Shown piece after piece: positions 1 to 24,044 of a DNA stretch of 64,000 nucleotides (positions are counted from its first letter, which is position 1; each line of letters starts with the position of its first letter). This DNA is from Cristatella mucedo (taxonomy: Eukaryota > Bryozoa > Phylactolaemata > Cristatellidae), in contig WPIO01000019.1 in the NCBI GenBank assembly GCA_009760855.2, positions 3,919,501 through 3,983,500 on the forward strand. The letters run 5' to 3'. Both the position numbers and the translations under genes were made by a program. The notes below the pieces were generated by a model that was not told where the DNA came from, made no database searches, and saw nothing but the letters and a program-made list of their open reading frames with translations.

Positions 1-439
1 AGCCACTCCGTACAAATTCAGTGGCCACGCTTTAGACTGATGGACATAGCACCTCGTAACTTTTTCATCACCAGCTGTTCGTGGGTACGATCAGAAAGGC
101 TCTCGATCACTGCTAATCAGGCCTCGAACCCCACCCCCCAGCTCGGCTGGACAGGCTTGTATTGTAATCCAGCACTGAGCCGAGCCGAGCCTCCAGCGGA
201 GCTGTCCAGTTGTAGTGCAGCAGTATAATGGCATGTGGCATCTCAAGGCTGCTATCTCAGGTCATTTCTTTGCGTTCGAGCGTCTGTGTTTGCTTGTGCA
301 GTGCACCTGCAATAATAAAAACAAGTTCTGCCACTTGTCATATTTTCTTGTGTTCAGACTTCGTGTCGTGCCTCGAAGAGCCAAGGGCTCTCTTAACTCA
401 CTGGCAGCTTGTAGTGCCCACATTCCCACTGCGATGGCA

Positions 440-770
440 GCTAACTAACTCAAATTGAATGACGATAAGGCCAACCTAATAGCTATGGGCAAAACCTAGG
501 GACCTTGAGAGAATGGTAAGTTTTACCTTTTTGCTTGGTCCGTATATCTCCTGCGGCTTCTGGTTTTAGTATCGTATTCCAAAATGACACGTCGATCGCA
601 GAGTCCGATCTGCCTGCTTTCAGCTATTGGATATCGTGGATATTGCTAACATTCTGGCTCCGTGTCAATTGCTCCGGCTTTGAACGCGCTATACAAAACT
701 GTAACACCCACCAAGTCTTTGTGATTACAACGGAGATACAGTGGAAATAACAACTGCATGTCAGTTCGAT
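440..770 (+). mobile_element. L2/CR1-like LINE fragment, family 1 (internally deleted)
   Basis: Bases 450-490 read KLNDDKANLIAMG, the conserved segment after the reverse transcriptase YADD box. Bases about 665-750 match the family-1 3' end (GCTATACAAAACT, then ACGGAGATACA). The middle is missing or diverged. It lies upstream of the first recognised PPWD1 exon. Confidence 0.5.
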
Positions 771-822
771 TATAAAAGGAAGAATCTGCACATCCTTCGC
801 AGAGGATGCTTACTATATATTG

Positions 823-975
823 CTACTAATTAAAGCGAGAAAGTCTTACCGTCCTTCCTTCTCGTGGCTAGGTGGCAACCAGTACTTCCGGGAGTGACTT
901 CCGGGTGTAACGGACCTTTAATTCTACTATGACTCATCGAAGCGAGTCCACAGGCAGTGAGCTATAGTAGTAGTT
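823..975 (+). repeat. Dispersed repeat R150, copy 1
   Basis: Begins CTACTAATTAAAGCGAGAAA and ends in AAGCGAGTCCACAGG...GTGAGCT. The same sequence recurs inverted at 5911-6037 and direct at 47938-48113. No coding capacity was seen. It is probably a short non-autonomous mobile element of unknown class. Confidence 0.6.
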
Positions 976-1839
976 AATATAATCCCTTAGCTCGACAGTT
1001 AGTGAGTGCTCACCAGCTTTAGGTTATCAGACACTCAGTCCCAAAGGCTGAAGTTCTCCTTGATTTTTCACAGGTGCATGCTAGTTCTTACAAGATGGAC
1101 GGACGAACTCATACATTGGCCTATTTACACTGGCTTTTATATTATTTGATTATATATTGCATGTTTTTACCTTTGTTTTGTTGGGGGCTAAACTTTGTGG
1201 TGTCAGCCTCAGTTAGCTGTGTGGTATGAGCGCTACCCTCACAATGCCTGGTCTTGACCATCCCTCAAAGATTTCTTGAATTGAATCGTCACACGACTAT
1301 TCTTGCTCACGAGATGACAAAGTATATTTTCTGTTTAGTTGTTGTGTAGCCTTTAATCTCACCCTATCAGACTGGGAATCCGCACTTGCTTAAGCATTTT
1401 TTCACTGCACGTGTGATGTGAATGTAAGTCAAGGTTTCTTCGGTGATCTTGACATATCAGGGATATTAAGCTTGAGTTTATCTAGCATTCCTCACTAAGC
1501 ACGACTTGATCTTCATCTGTAGTGCTTTGCTTATGTTTGGCAGCATAATGCCGCAGCACAATCTCGAATGGCATGTATACTCCACCGATCGCTGTTTCTC
1601 TTCCAGCTCAGTCATTTTAGGCCGGTGCCCCACCCACCCGAGCAGAGTGGTAAGCGACTTTGTGGAATCCCTTTCTTGTACCGTGACACTTTCTTGTTTC
1701 ATAGCCCTGACGTTGCCTCAGAGGGTTTTTACACGAAGGGCAAGGTCGGCATGCACAGCATAAGCTCACTCTTATACTTCGTGTGCGTGCATATGCTAGC
1801 TCGGGCGTACATGCACGTGTGCAGGGGGTTAGGTCTCAC

Positions 1840-2975
1840 ACACGAAACCGGTTACCTATCGAGTCCCTCGAGGGTCTGTACTCGGTCCCTTGCTGTTCTT
1901 CATTTATACTCAACCTCTGGTAAAAGTGATTAAGGCCCATGGAATAGGATATCACTTTTATGCTGACGATATTCAGCTGTATCTGTCATTCAAGCCGTCA
2001 GAATCTTCTGCAGCAACTGAGAAACTGAATGCTTGCCTTGCCGACATTCGATCGTGGATGTCGTAAAACTTCCTGAAATTGAATGACGATAAAACCGAAC
2101 TGCTGCTCATAGGACACCCTAAGCGTGTGGCTGGATTAAAAGGCTTTGCGACCATCACCACGTGGTCGAAATTTAGGTGTCGTTTTCGACAGCTGCCTCA
2201 ATTTCAAAAGCTTCATTCAGAAGTCTGCTTCTACAGCTAGCCATCACGTCCGATCCCTATGCAAGATAAGGAGCTGTCTTCCACAGTGGCTTGCAAAAAA
2301 TGTAACTAGCTCCTTAGTGCTGTCTCGGCTTGATTATTGTAATTCCCTTTTCGCTGGGCCACCAAAGAAAGCAACTAGACCACTGCAGTTGACTGTGAAT
2401 ATGGCTGCAAGGCTAGTCTTCAAGTCCCAGAGGTTTGAGAGCACGTGTCTCCTTTGCTGAAAGAGCTAGGATGGATGCCGGTTGAGCAACGGATACAGAG
2501 TAAAGTTCTTATGCTGACCCACAATGCCCGCCACGGCTTGGCTCCTTTGTATCTAGCTGAACTGCTGCACCAGTTTCAGCCTGTTCGCCCCCTCAGGTGC
2601 TGTGTGGACAATAAATTAGCTGTCCCATTCCTCTGCTTAAAGACCGTTGGCGACAGAAGCTTTAGCTCTGCAGGTCCTAGACTGTGGAACTCGCTTCCAC
2701 AATTCTTACGCAACGACAACTACTCTCCTACTGCCGACTATGGCTCATCCTTTTCAGCGGTCCTGAGCTGCTACTTCCATGCCACTCACTACCTCAACTG
2801 CTCTCTGACCCTGACTCTGCAATGCTTCCCAATTTCTCTTTGTTGCGTGAGACAAAGTCTGTTGGCTACCGAATGCGTACCGAAAGCTGCTTAGGCTGTG
2901 AGTGCGCTATACAAAACTCCTGCGTAACACCCACATGGTCTTTATGATATTGTGGAGTTACAGACGGAGATACAT
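1840..2975 (+). mobile_element. 5'-truncated L2/CR1-like LINE, family 1, degenerate
   Basis: The copy starts inside the reverse transcriptase. PRGSVLGPLLFFIYTQPL (about 1866-1920) is followed by GYHFYADDIQLYLSF (catalytic YADD) and NFLKLNDDKTELLLIG. Next come the C-terminal parts SRLDYCNSLFAGPPKK, LKELGWMPVEQRIQSK and VGDRSFSSAGPRLWNSLP. An in-frame TAA follows the RT core and frameshifts occur further on, so it is dead. The 3' end carries GAGTTACAGACGGAGATAC at about 2951-2972. In the Jockey/L2/CR1 group the C-terminal domain with the LxWLPVxxRI motif follows the RT. Confidence 0.85.
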
Positions 2976-2999
2976 ACATTCATGCACAGGTACTCGTTA

Positions 3000-4784
3000 A
3001 TGCAAGTATTCAGCCCGTGCAGAAAATGCATTCTCAAGCAAACTGAGGTGAAATCGAAGGTTTGGCAAATCTAGGCTTTTGCTAAGCTCCATATCTAGAT
3101 GCTTGGTCGCGTGACCAAGATCTATTTCGTCTTTGAGGAGCGCAATGGCTGAAGTCCATTAAACCGGCCTCAATAACTCACTATTAAGACAGTCAGCATT
3201 TGCTGCCGAAAGAGTGCCGAGTGAGTGTGCATGCGTATTCACGTGCACTCCTCTCTGAGGGGCTCACCGACCAGCCCTTCTAATATGGATCGTGGTTTAA
3301 TATGCTGTGACTTGCTTCTGGTCAGTAGTATCGTTAATACTGCACATCGGTGGCTACAGCAAGATGACGGAAGCTTAAGAGTAAATGCTGGCACGTTTAG
3401 AGGTCATACCAACTGAGCACTGTGTCCTGCATAGTACTGTATACGCGGCCGCATGCACTCACTCACACGCCCTCACCTGCATTCACATTTAATCCAACGA
3501 TTGTATACAGGTGCATGCGAGCACAGTTTCTGCACTAGCGTTCATTTCCTGTGCGCGAGGCCTTGCCCTTGCCTAGAGTGGGATGTGTCCTTGACTGTCT
3601 ACCTAGCCTTTGAATACCGGATTGTGGCACCTGCACGTGACTTGTACAGTGTCGAATGCAACATTGCACCGGAACGCTTTTTGACACCGGTTTAGGCAAT
3701 TTCCGGAGTCTTGGTGGTGGCGCTGCGATGTCGCGTAGCTGCTGCTTCCTGCGGTTATTCGAAGTGCCCACACTACTGGCTGAGAGCAGGTGCCCACCCA
3801 CAGACTCACCCGAGGGGCCTTCTCGCTGATTGAGGCACGTTTTGCTAGCTAACAGTCAGTTTCATTGTCTTGGTCACGCGCATTTGCTTGTTTGCACAAC
3901 TGCTGCAGTGTCCTGCAGCCCGCTTATTGGCAGAAGTACCGACCGATCTTGTTTCTCGGCGGCTAGTAATTGAGGGAACATTACATCGGCAATATTGACA
4001 CTGGTTTGCAAAGTGGCCGGCTGTAAGTAGTCGCTACTGCAGACTGATCGTACAATATTTGCGATGCAGTGTCATGCTGCCTCGGTAGCATCTCGTGTGA
4101 AGTAAACATGTAAACATGTACCAGTGGCCATTATTTTTTTTTTATAAAAAGCATGCTCAGTTTGCACATGTCCTAATGGAACAGCTAGGTAATTGGGCAC
4201 GGTGGTGTGCGAACAACAGGCCCGTCTGCAGTACGGCAACGAATGTGCTGTATGCGAAAGCCACGTGACAGCCTAGTCGGCTGGTTAGAGTGGGCGTGCC
4301 TTGCCGGCAGGTTGCAAAGCGGCAACAAAAAAAAACGGCTGCAGTACGTTTGTTCCCAAGGATTGTAGCGAGGATAGAAGGCAGCCTTTCGCTCGGCCGA
4401 AACGTGTGCGTGCTTGCACGGAAGTGCCGCATCCTCTTGTCCGCGAAAGCCGGCCGTGTGCTTGAGTAGGTGCTGTCGCACCTTTTCCACCCAAACACTT
4501 GCTCTGCTCCGTCGTTTGCATCGCTCTTTCACCCGAGTCGTCACCGCATTTTTTTTGCTGGTCCGACAGTCGCCAGCGGCCGCCTAGCATGAGCCACTTT
4601 GCGCTAATGCACCAATCGCTGCGATGCACCCCCCCCCCCGGCTCTCACCGAGTGCCCTTTCGGACTGTCTGCTCGGCGCCGAAGGCAAGAGCCAACACCT
4701 CTCGTCGCGTGTGAGTGCGCCCGCCTGCCCCGGCGCCAGGCCCGAGCATGTTTGTGAAATTTACTGCCGCACGCGTCTTTGCAG
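3000..4784. other. Unassigned DNA upstream of the first recognised PPWD1 exon
   Basis: No exon with similarity to the N-terminal WD40 blades of PPWD1 and no other recognisable gene was seen. The stretch is probably intron of PPWD1. A poly-T run lies near 4133 and a C run near 4630. The last 40 bases carry the branch and acceptor region of exon a. Confidence 0.5.
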
Positions 4785-17181
<12,397 letters not shown>

Positions 17182-18163
17182 CATCCAGCGAGCGCAGTAG
17201 TCGACAATGACTAGCTTTCACGTGAACGAGATCTGCTTGCGCTACGGAAATCGACATCTCATCGATGGCTATGCTGCCTGCACCTGCGACCCATGCTGCC
17301 TGTCACTCTTCGTGCCTCGGATGCTCTGTTGAGGGCAAGACGCTTAGCTGGTGCCATGCATATGCTCCAATGGAGCTTGAGCCATTTGCTCGGCCTGCAA
17401 CTAAGGTGGCCTGAAAACCATTTTTAGGCTTCGCATCGCTAATGCAGGCATGGCATTGTGTTCATAACCAATAATACGTCCCGAACCCGGTTGGCTTCTT
17501 TCGATATCATCACTATGACATGTTCTTTTTATTGCGACTGAGAAGCCCTGCACATAATGGCTTTTTAGCTCATCGGAGATACCAAAGTTAGTGCTTGGGG
17601 ACAGGTGTTTGGTTGTATACATAGAGGCAGTTAGAAATTCGGTGTGCCCCTCCGAGTGTGGCATAAGGTAGTGCTATCAAGGAAAGATTAGTGTGGATAG
17701 GCTGCAGATTCTGTTTGTCTTCAGATCAGTTTCTGGTCGAGCAGTGGAACGTTGGATCGTTTATGAGCTATTGTGCCCATTTGGAGGCAGTTTTTCCCGA
17801 TGATGACACGAGAATAATTAAGCATCCTTATAGCACACGATCAAAGGCTGCTAACCAGCCGGGTCTGCCTTCGACAGATTCCTCGAAAGGCCATTCCTAG
17901 CACTGAGACATTCATTGTGTTAACGACCTCGCCAAAGTAATTTTGTAAGTAAGTACTTGCTGATCGTTGCAGTGACTGAAATCATTATGCTTCGGCATGA
18001 GACTTGCCTAGCGTGATTGGATGGAAAACTTCGCTGACCACAGCTGGTAGTTGAATTATCAATAGAAAACATTTGAACCATAGCTTGTAATGCAGTGAGC
18101 TTGGGCTGGAGTTCTTACATACCACAGTAATGTATGCCCTGACTTTTGCCTTGCCAGCCAGTT

Positions 18164-18169
18164 AATAAA
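18164..18169 (+). promoter_or_regulatory. Candidate poly(A) signal of PPWD1
   Basis: AATAAA lies about 980 bases after the PPWD1 stop codon. It is the first canonical hexamer I noticed downstream on the + strand, so the 3' UTR may run from 17182 to about 18190. Transcript data are absent and the hexamer is common by chance. Confidence 0.35.
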
Positions 18170-18594
18170 TCGCTGGGATTAACTTCGTAGGCTAAAGCAG
18201 CCGGAACCGAGCTTCGGGAGCTCATCTGGTGTACCTTGGGCTGAAAATACCTAATGGAAGACAATATATTACCCAATTGGTATCTGAGTGACTCATTCGT
18301 ATGAGAAATTGGATGCCTGGGCCTGTAAGTCCAATTCTCCTCTCTGGCCCCATCCTGTGATCTGCTGCCTCTGTGTGTGTGTGTGTGTGTGCGCGTGCGT
18401 GCGTGAGTGCGTGTGTGTGTGCGTGTGGGCGTGTGTACATGCGTGCTTTCTTACTCTTGGGCTCGGACGCCGTGGCCTGCTTTCCTGGCTTCCGGGGTGT
18501 GGATACCAGATTGAGGAAGCGTTTCTAGAGGTCAGTCGGGTCGGTGTGTTTTCGGTGTGAAGATTCAAAAAGAAAAGTTACGGTTAGGTGATTC

Positions 18595-18596
<2 letters not shown>

Positions 18597-18685
<89 letters not shown>
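18597..18685. repeat. (TA)n microsatellite at the edge of a MITE-like copy
   Basis: About 88 bases of pure TA repeat directly followed by GAGGGGGCGAGACTTGACC. The same junction, (TA)n next to GGGGGCG-GACTTGAC, recurs at 19800. Confidence 0.95.
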
Positions 18686-18688
<3 letters not shown>

Positions 18689-19012
18689 GGGGCGAGACTT
18701 GACCGGTGAACTCACCGGTCGGTTCCACGAAAGCTCTTGTTTATGGGACACTCTTGAGCTCGTGAGTTCAAAAATCATACTTTGAGGCCGCGAGCGGTAA
18801 AGGCTATAGCAGAAGGTTTCATTATACTGGTAATTGCGTTGGCGATGCTTGGCCGCAGAGAAATGCTTATCCCATGAACGCTCAGTGGGTAGAGGGGGAG
18901 TAGGAAGCTAGACTTGGAGCAAGACTGCCGTCTAAACCTCCTACAAACCGAAATACCGGAGTAAGACTCGAGTAGGTAGGAAGCAAGACTCGCCACCTAA
19001 ATCAGACTTTTA
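18686..19012 (+). mobile_element. MITE-like copy with PIF/Harbinger-type right end, left end replaced by (TA)n
   Basis: This segment is similar over its length to the right half of the element at 36877-37416 (GACTTGACCGGTGAA, GGTAAAGGCTATAG, GAAATGCT, CTCAGTGGG, GTAGGTAGGAAGCAAGACTC). The right end CCTAAATCAGACTTTTAA is a diverged copy of that element's terminal repeat. The left terminal repeat is absent and a TA microsatellite takes its place. No coding sequence. Confidence 0.7.
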
Positions 19013-19103
19013 AACGTCCAGCTCACGGCACTGGTTTGTCCCAGAAGAAGCTCGCCTCAGCCAAGGTCAAGATGAATGTAGTCGGTGATTCGATCGTGCT
19101 TCC

Positions 19104-19182
19104 TTTGCAGCAAATGTAAAGTGCCTAGAAAGAGATTGAGTTTTCTGAGGGCATTATATCAAATGCATTATTATTATTATTA
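19104..19182 (+). mobile_element. LINE family-2 3' tail fragment
   Basis: Reads GCAAATGTAAAGTGCCTAGA, then AAGAGATTGAG and a (TTA)n end, the 3' terminus shared by copies at 25055, 31355, 37500, 43105 and 55775. Confidence 0.65.
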
Positions 19183-19189
19183 GTTGACG

Positions 19190-19290
19190 ATCGAGATTGT
19201 GAGCTCGAGCCCTGTGGAATATGTGAAGCGCCTAAATAGAGATTCAAGTTCTCTTAGGGGGCTATACAAATGAATTCTTATTATTATTCA
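19190..19290 (+). mobile_element. SINE A fragment (LINE-tailed type)
   Basis: Carries GAGCTCGAGCCCTGTGG then TGTGAAGCGCCTAAATAGAG, TCTCTTAGGGGGCTATACAA and ATGAATT. Compare the fuller copies at 37857 and 47395. Confidence 0.55.
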
Positions 19291-19552
19291 GTCTCACGGG
19301 GTGAGGACATGGCAATACTTTTAAACCGAACTGTACTTAAACTTAAACCGAACCCCGATTAGAAATGCCTGAACCACTCCTCTCCAGGCGTCGTTAGACC
19401 GGTCTATAAAGGATTGCTATAGTTTTTTAACGCCTCAAAAAATATGATCTCACTATTTAAAAAAGACACTCGGGTAACCGACCCAGAACGTTCACATGGA
19501 ATGGTCCAGCAGCCATTTAAACTTCAACTGAAACCAGAAGGTGGATCTCTTG

Positions 19553-19660
19553 CGAAGCCTTGGGGTAAGATGTTGCCCCTTCACGACCCAGGTCGCAGGT
19601 TCGAGTGTAATCGCCAGCTGCATGAGGAAGTGATAGCCATTGCTTCTCTTCCGCCGGCGG
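19553..19660 (+). mobile_element. tRNA-headed SINE B copy
   Basis: Contains CGACCCAGGTCGCAGGTTCG (B-box-like GGTTCGAGT) and the body TGATAGCCATTGCTTCTCTT. It is truncated where a TA array begins at 19663. Confidence 0.55.
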
Positions 19661-19662
19661 AA

Positions 19663-19985
<323 letters not shown>

Positions 19986-20580
19986 CAAGCGTGCCTCTCA
20001 GAAGGCTTCGTTAGCCCTTCTAAAAAATGCCTATTTGCATTTTGTGCGAAGCACATTGTCTTCCGGCTCCCGAAGCTCCGAACCATAGGCGCCCAGCTGC
20101 CGCATGACCCCGCTAGACCCACTCAGTTAATTGGCCAATTGCACGCTAGCCGGGCAAGCAGCCTGTCAGGCGCAGCTTCAGTCTCTCCGAATGAGACTTG
20201 CCAGTCATTTTTTAAGGGCGAATTGCCGAGTGGTGAGGAGTTAAGCCCCACCTCTATAGGAGTTATCTCCCTTACAGCACATTTATTGATATTTCTCAAA
20301 TACTAATGGAACGACCGACATGAAAATTGGCGCAAATAACAAGAGCAACATTATCTATCGTTTGATTTTACCATAGTGTCACTTTGACCTTCTGATGACT
20401 TGTAAAAATCATGGTCGAATTTTCGCTTCGGTATACATCCAACAGGTTCATTACTATGCATTGTAGAAATAAGTCAAACCTCTCAAAAGATGCAAAACAC
20501 TTTTTTGACCCCACTTTGTTTCCAGAAAGTAAATAAAAAAATTGACGTTTAAACAGTCACATATATAAGGAAAGGGTCAA
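19986..20580. other. Unassigned intergenic DNA
   Basis: No ORF, repeat family or RNA gene was recognised. The segment becomes AT-richer after 20280. Confidence 0.5.
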
Positions 20581-20584
20581 TCAC

Positions 20585-21480
20585 GTGACATTGAAGGACA
20601 GTGGCGCTATACTTACTTTACTTAAACCAAACTTGAGAGAGAGAGTAGGGTCAAAAAAGTCAACGAAAGCATACATTCCAAACTTCCAAGTCAATGTGGT
20701 CATATATGGCCAAGCTGTAGCATCTCAAAGATACAAAGCCTACCTGTTCAGGAAGCTCAGTCAAAGTTGCCAGCTTATAGCTCAACCAGGTGGCAGCACA
20801 TACATTGATCTCAAAAAACCCATAACCGTCATAACTAGTTGCCAGTACTGTCAATATATCATTCTGGATTAGCTTAGAATTAAAGCTGTCGTCATAGATG
20901 ATGAACATGAGGTTGGCCGTCCCTCTGCCAGCATTCATCATTGCAGCATCCAGAGCCCAAACCAGAAGTTCAGGCAATTGCTAAGACAACCAACAGCCAG
21001 CAGACAATCGACGACCAATTAGGTACCAAGCTGGCACGTATGAGCAGCCCAAGGTGCAGAATTAACAGATAATTGCCTTGAAAATGGCATTTCCCTGATA
21101 AAGACAGCCTATCGGCACTGACCAAGACAGTACACGGTGGCAGACAGGCACATGATCAACACAGTGTGATTGCTAGCAGCTGGGCAATGAGCAGCAACTA
21201 CTAGTAAGGTCCTGCACCTGCTTAGACATCCTCTGCTTCTTTGGCGCTGTTAAATCCAGCAACCGTCTGCCAAGCCTCTTGGAAACATTCCCTATACACT
21301 GTAGCTCGTTAACCTGTAGGTCCCCATATGCATTAGCATTTTTAACTTTAATGTAACCTTTCGAATCTCGATTGCCTAGGTAGTTTGCGTACCGTGCACC
21401 TCGGGTTGCTAGAGATCGCTGGTAGATACGCAGCAGTGCACCTTCGCTCTCCACGACACCACTCTTCCTCACTACATTTA
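20585..21480 (-). pseudogene. Possible Mutator-like transposase relic
   Basis: On the - strand the open segment 21472-21173 contains VVESEGALLRIYQRSLATRG, RYANYLGNRDSKGY and ELQCIGNVSKRLGRRL. This pattern (EGA, F/Y-RS, YLGDGDSK, KLECVGHVQKRLGxRL) is typical of an animal Mutator-like transposase domain. A second open segment, 20977-20660 on the same strand, reads like protein (LLVWALDAAMMNAGRGTANL) but I could not assign it to a family. The two parts are in different frames and the stretch between them has stops, so any element is broken. No terminal repeats were found. It lies just outside the left end of the hAT element. Confidence 0.5.
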
Positions 21481-21692
21481 TTTTACACGAGGACCCAGAA
21501 AGTGCTTTGAGGTAAATTACAGGTATGTTTTGCTTCTATTTAATTCTCCTAAAGTCAGGGAATGTCGTGATATCAGTTGCGAATGATGTCCAGGCTTTGG
21601 GAGATTAAATTGAAGGCACTGTCTCCAAAGGGTTGGCCATCGTGGTGGTGTGCCTTCGGTGAGGAACTGAAGACTTTCCAAAAATCTTTAAG

Positions 21693-21700
21693 ATCATAAC
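21693..21700. repeat. hAT target-site duplication, left
   Basis: ATCATAAC directly precedes the inverted terminus and is repeated exactly at 24908-24915. Eight bases is the duplication length of hAT insertion. Confidence 0.92.
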
Positions 21701-21715
21701 TAGGGCTGTACCGGA
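21701..21715. repeat. hAT left terminal inverted repeat
   Basis: TAGGGCTGTACCGGA, a perfect inverted match to 24893-24907. GCCGGAGCCGGATTTGCCGG-type subterminal motifs follow at about 21734-21790. Confidence 0.95.
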
Positions 21716-22121
21716 TTTGATTTTTTCAAATTCGGCCGGAGCCGGATTTGCCGGATTTTTGATGACAAATACGGCCGGAGCCGGATTTGTTCATCGGACA
21801 AATTTTTACCATTTGTACTACCAAGTTTTTACTTGAGGATATATACTACAATAAATATTTAATTAAAAAAATATTATTAATAATAAGTAGCATCATTGTC
21901 TTTTGCTGTTTGTTTATTTTTGTGTAATAGGTGTTGCTGTGGGAGACCTCAGTGATAATCGTATAGCAGTGACATTTTATTAAAAAATTGAGTAAACATT
22001 TTTTACATCATAATATTGGTAATAACACACAAAAAATGAAAAGAGACTAAAGTTCAAAATTCAAAAATACAAAAATAAGTACTGTAATTTTATATATTTT
22101 TCATACATTTGTTTCTTAAAT

Positions 22122-24044
22122 TTATTTCATCAGTTTTGAATTATATTTGAGAAATATCAGTCGAGCTGCATTCTCTGGCAGAAGTGAACTTCGATGATCA
22201 CTGAGGACTTCCCCAGCAACACTGAACAAACGTTCTGAAGGTACACTTGTTGGTGGAGCACCCAAATAAACGCGAGCTACTGTTGCCAGAGCTGGCAGTC
22301 GTTCCCTGTTCTGTCTCCACCACTGTAGTGGATCAGCCTCTCTGTTTATTAATGGCTCTGCCAAGTATTTGTTCAGCTGACTGTCAATGTCTGGTTGTTG
22401 CTCACTGCCTGTGGTACCAGCAGTAGATTGAACAATGTCATCAAAACATTCCCAAAGTACTGATGATTGAGAAGAATTATCCAGCCGGGCTTGCTTGGCT
22501 GGAATTTCTTCATTTGTGTCAACCTGCCGCTCAGACTGATTTTTGTGGCTTCCATCTTGCACAGTTTCTATCTGCCCTGTCAATTCATTGAATGCAAGCA
22601 GAACCCTTGCTTTTGTAGCTGTCAGTGTAGCTTCTGATGAGAAGAATTTTGTTTTGAATCGTGGATCAATCATTGTCGCCACTGTATACAGGGCTTCCTG
22701 CTCGATACTGTCAAAGCGTTCATTCAATGAGTTGATTAGGGTTGACCTCATAGTCTTTACACCTGCATCTGTGCAGTCCTTCTTCAACAGGTTCCGCAGA
22801 GCTGTTACAATAGGAATAACTAGTGATATACGTGCTGCTTCACGGCTAACTTCTCTTGTTGCCTCTTCAAACGGAGCAAGCACGGACACAGCATTTTCAG
22901 CCACGGACCACTGATGTGCAGTTGGGCAGGAAGTGCCAACGACTTCTGAACAGTAGAGGGTTAATGCACGACGCTGTTCACATAGACGACGCAGCATGTA
23001 AAACGTTGAGTTCCATCTTGTGCTCACGTCTTGTAACAGCTGGTGGTCTGGCAAACCCAGTTCAGCCTGCAACTCCTTGAACCGACCACTCGCAGATGAA
23101 GAATGTTTAAAATGACCAACTAATTTCTTTCCGATACTTATTATGTCTGATACTCCCCGCTGACTGAGCAATCCGTCATGCACACATAACTGCATGGTAT
23201 GTGCAAAGCACCCGAAGCTTTTTATGTTGGCATCACGAAAACATTTTGATATGTTCGCCGCATTGTCTCGAAGTACGACATGACAGCGTCCAAAGCTAAT
23301 GTTCCATTTGTCAAGCATCTGCTGAAAGGCAGTCATCAGTCCAGCAGCAGTGTGATGACCAGCAAATGGCATGCAATCCAACACAAAACTCATGTTTTCA
23401 AACTCCTCTGTCAGCCAATGGGCAGTTAAGCCCATGAATGATTGTACAGTATTGTCTGCTATCCATGTATCAGTGGTAAAGGACAGAAACGGAGTAGTTG
23501 CTGGATCGAGTATTACCAACAGCTGGGTGCAAACTTCATCATTAATTTCAGGAATGACTCTCTCTGCAAAATATTTTCGTGATGGAACAGTGTAACGCCT
23601 CTCTAAAACTCCCATGAGTTCAACAAAGCCTGCCTTCTCAACAATCTGAACCGGTTGCATATCTGTTATTATCATCTTAGCAATGGCACGGTGAATTCTC
23701 ACTGATGAGCTGTTATTGATATCCCATACTTTCATGCATGCAACTTGTTCGGGAATCGTTTTCTGGATCATGACTTTGCCTATTGCACCAGGTGTAACAT
23801 TCGGCAGTGCTGCAGTTTCAGCCTTCTTCTTTGCATTAGCAATTTTGGTTTGCATTTCGTTGTATTCTTTATAATGTTTTGAGCGAAGATGTGTCAGCAT
23901 GGCCGAAGTTGAAAATTTTTTGGGCTCATCTGGTTTACCACGTGACAAGATGCTTGGACACAGCAAACACTGGGATTTTGAGCTGTCACCGTCCTTTTCT
24001 CTGAAGTATTCCCAAACTGGACTGTTTTTTTTTTTTTCTGTCAT
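22122..24044 (-). CDS. hAT transposase with BED zinc finger, 640 aa, intact
   Basis: A single-exon frame from ATG at 24044 to a stop ending at 22122. Residues 10-60 form a BED zinc finger (VWEYF, CLLC at 26-29, THLRSKH with His52 and His57), which binds the element ends. The RNase H-like catalytic core has Asp192 (SFTTDTWIAD) and Asp260 (VVLRDNAAN), followed by CFAHTMQLCVHDGL (279-292) and DVSTRWNSTFYML (339-351). The third acidic residue is probably Glu604 in PSERLFSVAGEVLSDHRSSL. The C-terminal hAT dimerisation segment spans about 555-635 (DPLQWW, LPALATVARVYL, FLKYN). Length and motif order fit ZBED/Ac-type transposases. No stop or frameshift was seen. It lies wholly inside matching terminal repeats with no host gene around it, so a domesticated host gene is unlikely. 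Confidence 0.95.
   Translation of the reverse strand: MTEKKKNSPVWEYFREKDGDSSKSQCLLCPSILSRGKPDEPKKFSTSAMLTHLRSKHYKEYNEMQTKIANAKKKAETAALPNVTPGAIGKVMIQKTIPEQVACMKVWDINNSSSVRIHRAIAKMIITDMQPVQIVEKAGFVELMGVLERRYTVPSRKYFAERVIPEINDEVCTQLLVILDPATTPFLSFTTDTWIADNTVQSFMGLTAHWLTEEFENMSFVLDCMPFAGHHTAAGLMTAFQQMLDKWNISFGRCHVVLRDNAANISKCFRDANIKSFGCFAHTMQLCVHDGLLSQRGVSDIISIGKKLVGHFKHSSSASGRFKELQAELGLPDHQLLQDVSTRWNSTFYMLRRLCEQRRALTLYCSEVVGTSCPTAHQWSVAENAVSVLAPFEEATREVSREAARISLVIPIVTALRNLLKKDCTDAGVKTMRSTLINSLNERFDSIEQEALYTVATMIDPRFKTKFFSSEATLTATKARVLLAFNELTGQIETVQDGSHKNQSERQVDTNEEIPAKQARLDNSSQSSVLWECFDDIVQSTAGTTGSEQQPDIDSQLNKYLAEPLINREADPLQWWRQNRERLPALATVARVYLGAPPTSVPSERLFSVAGEVLSDHRSSLLPENAARLIFLKYNSKLMK

Noticed and set aside
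22373-23080. Open frames on both strands inside the hAT transposase
   Set aside because: Shadows of the long transposase frame.
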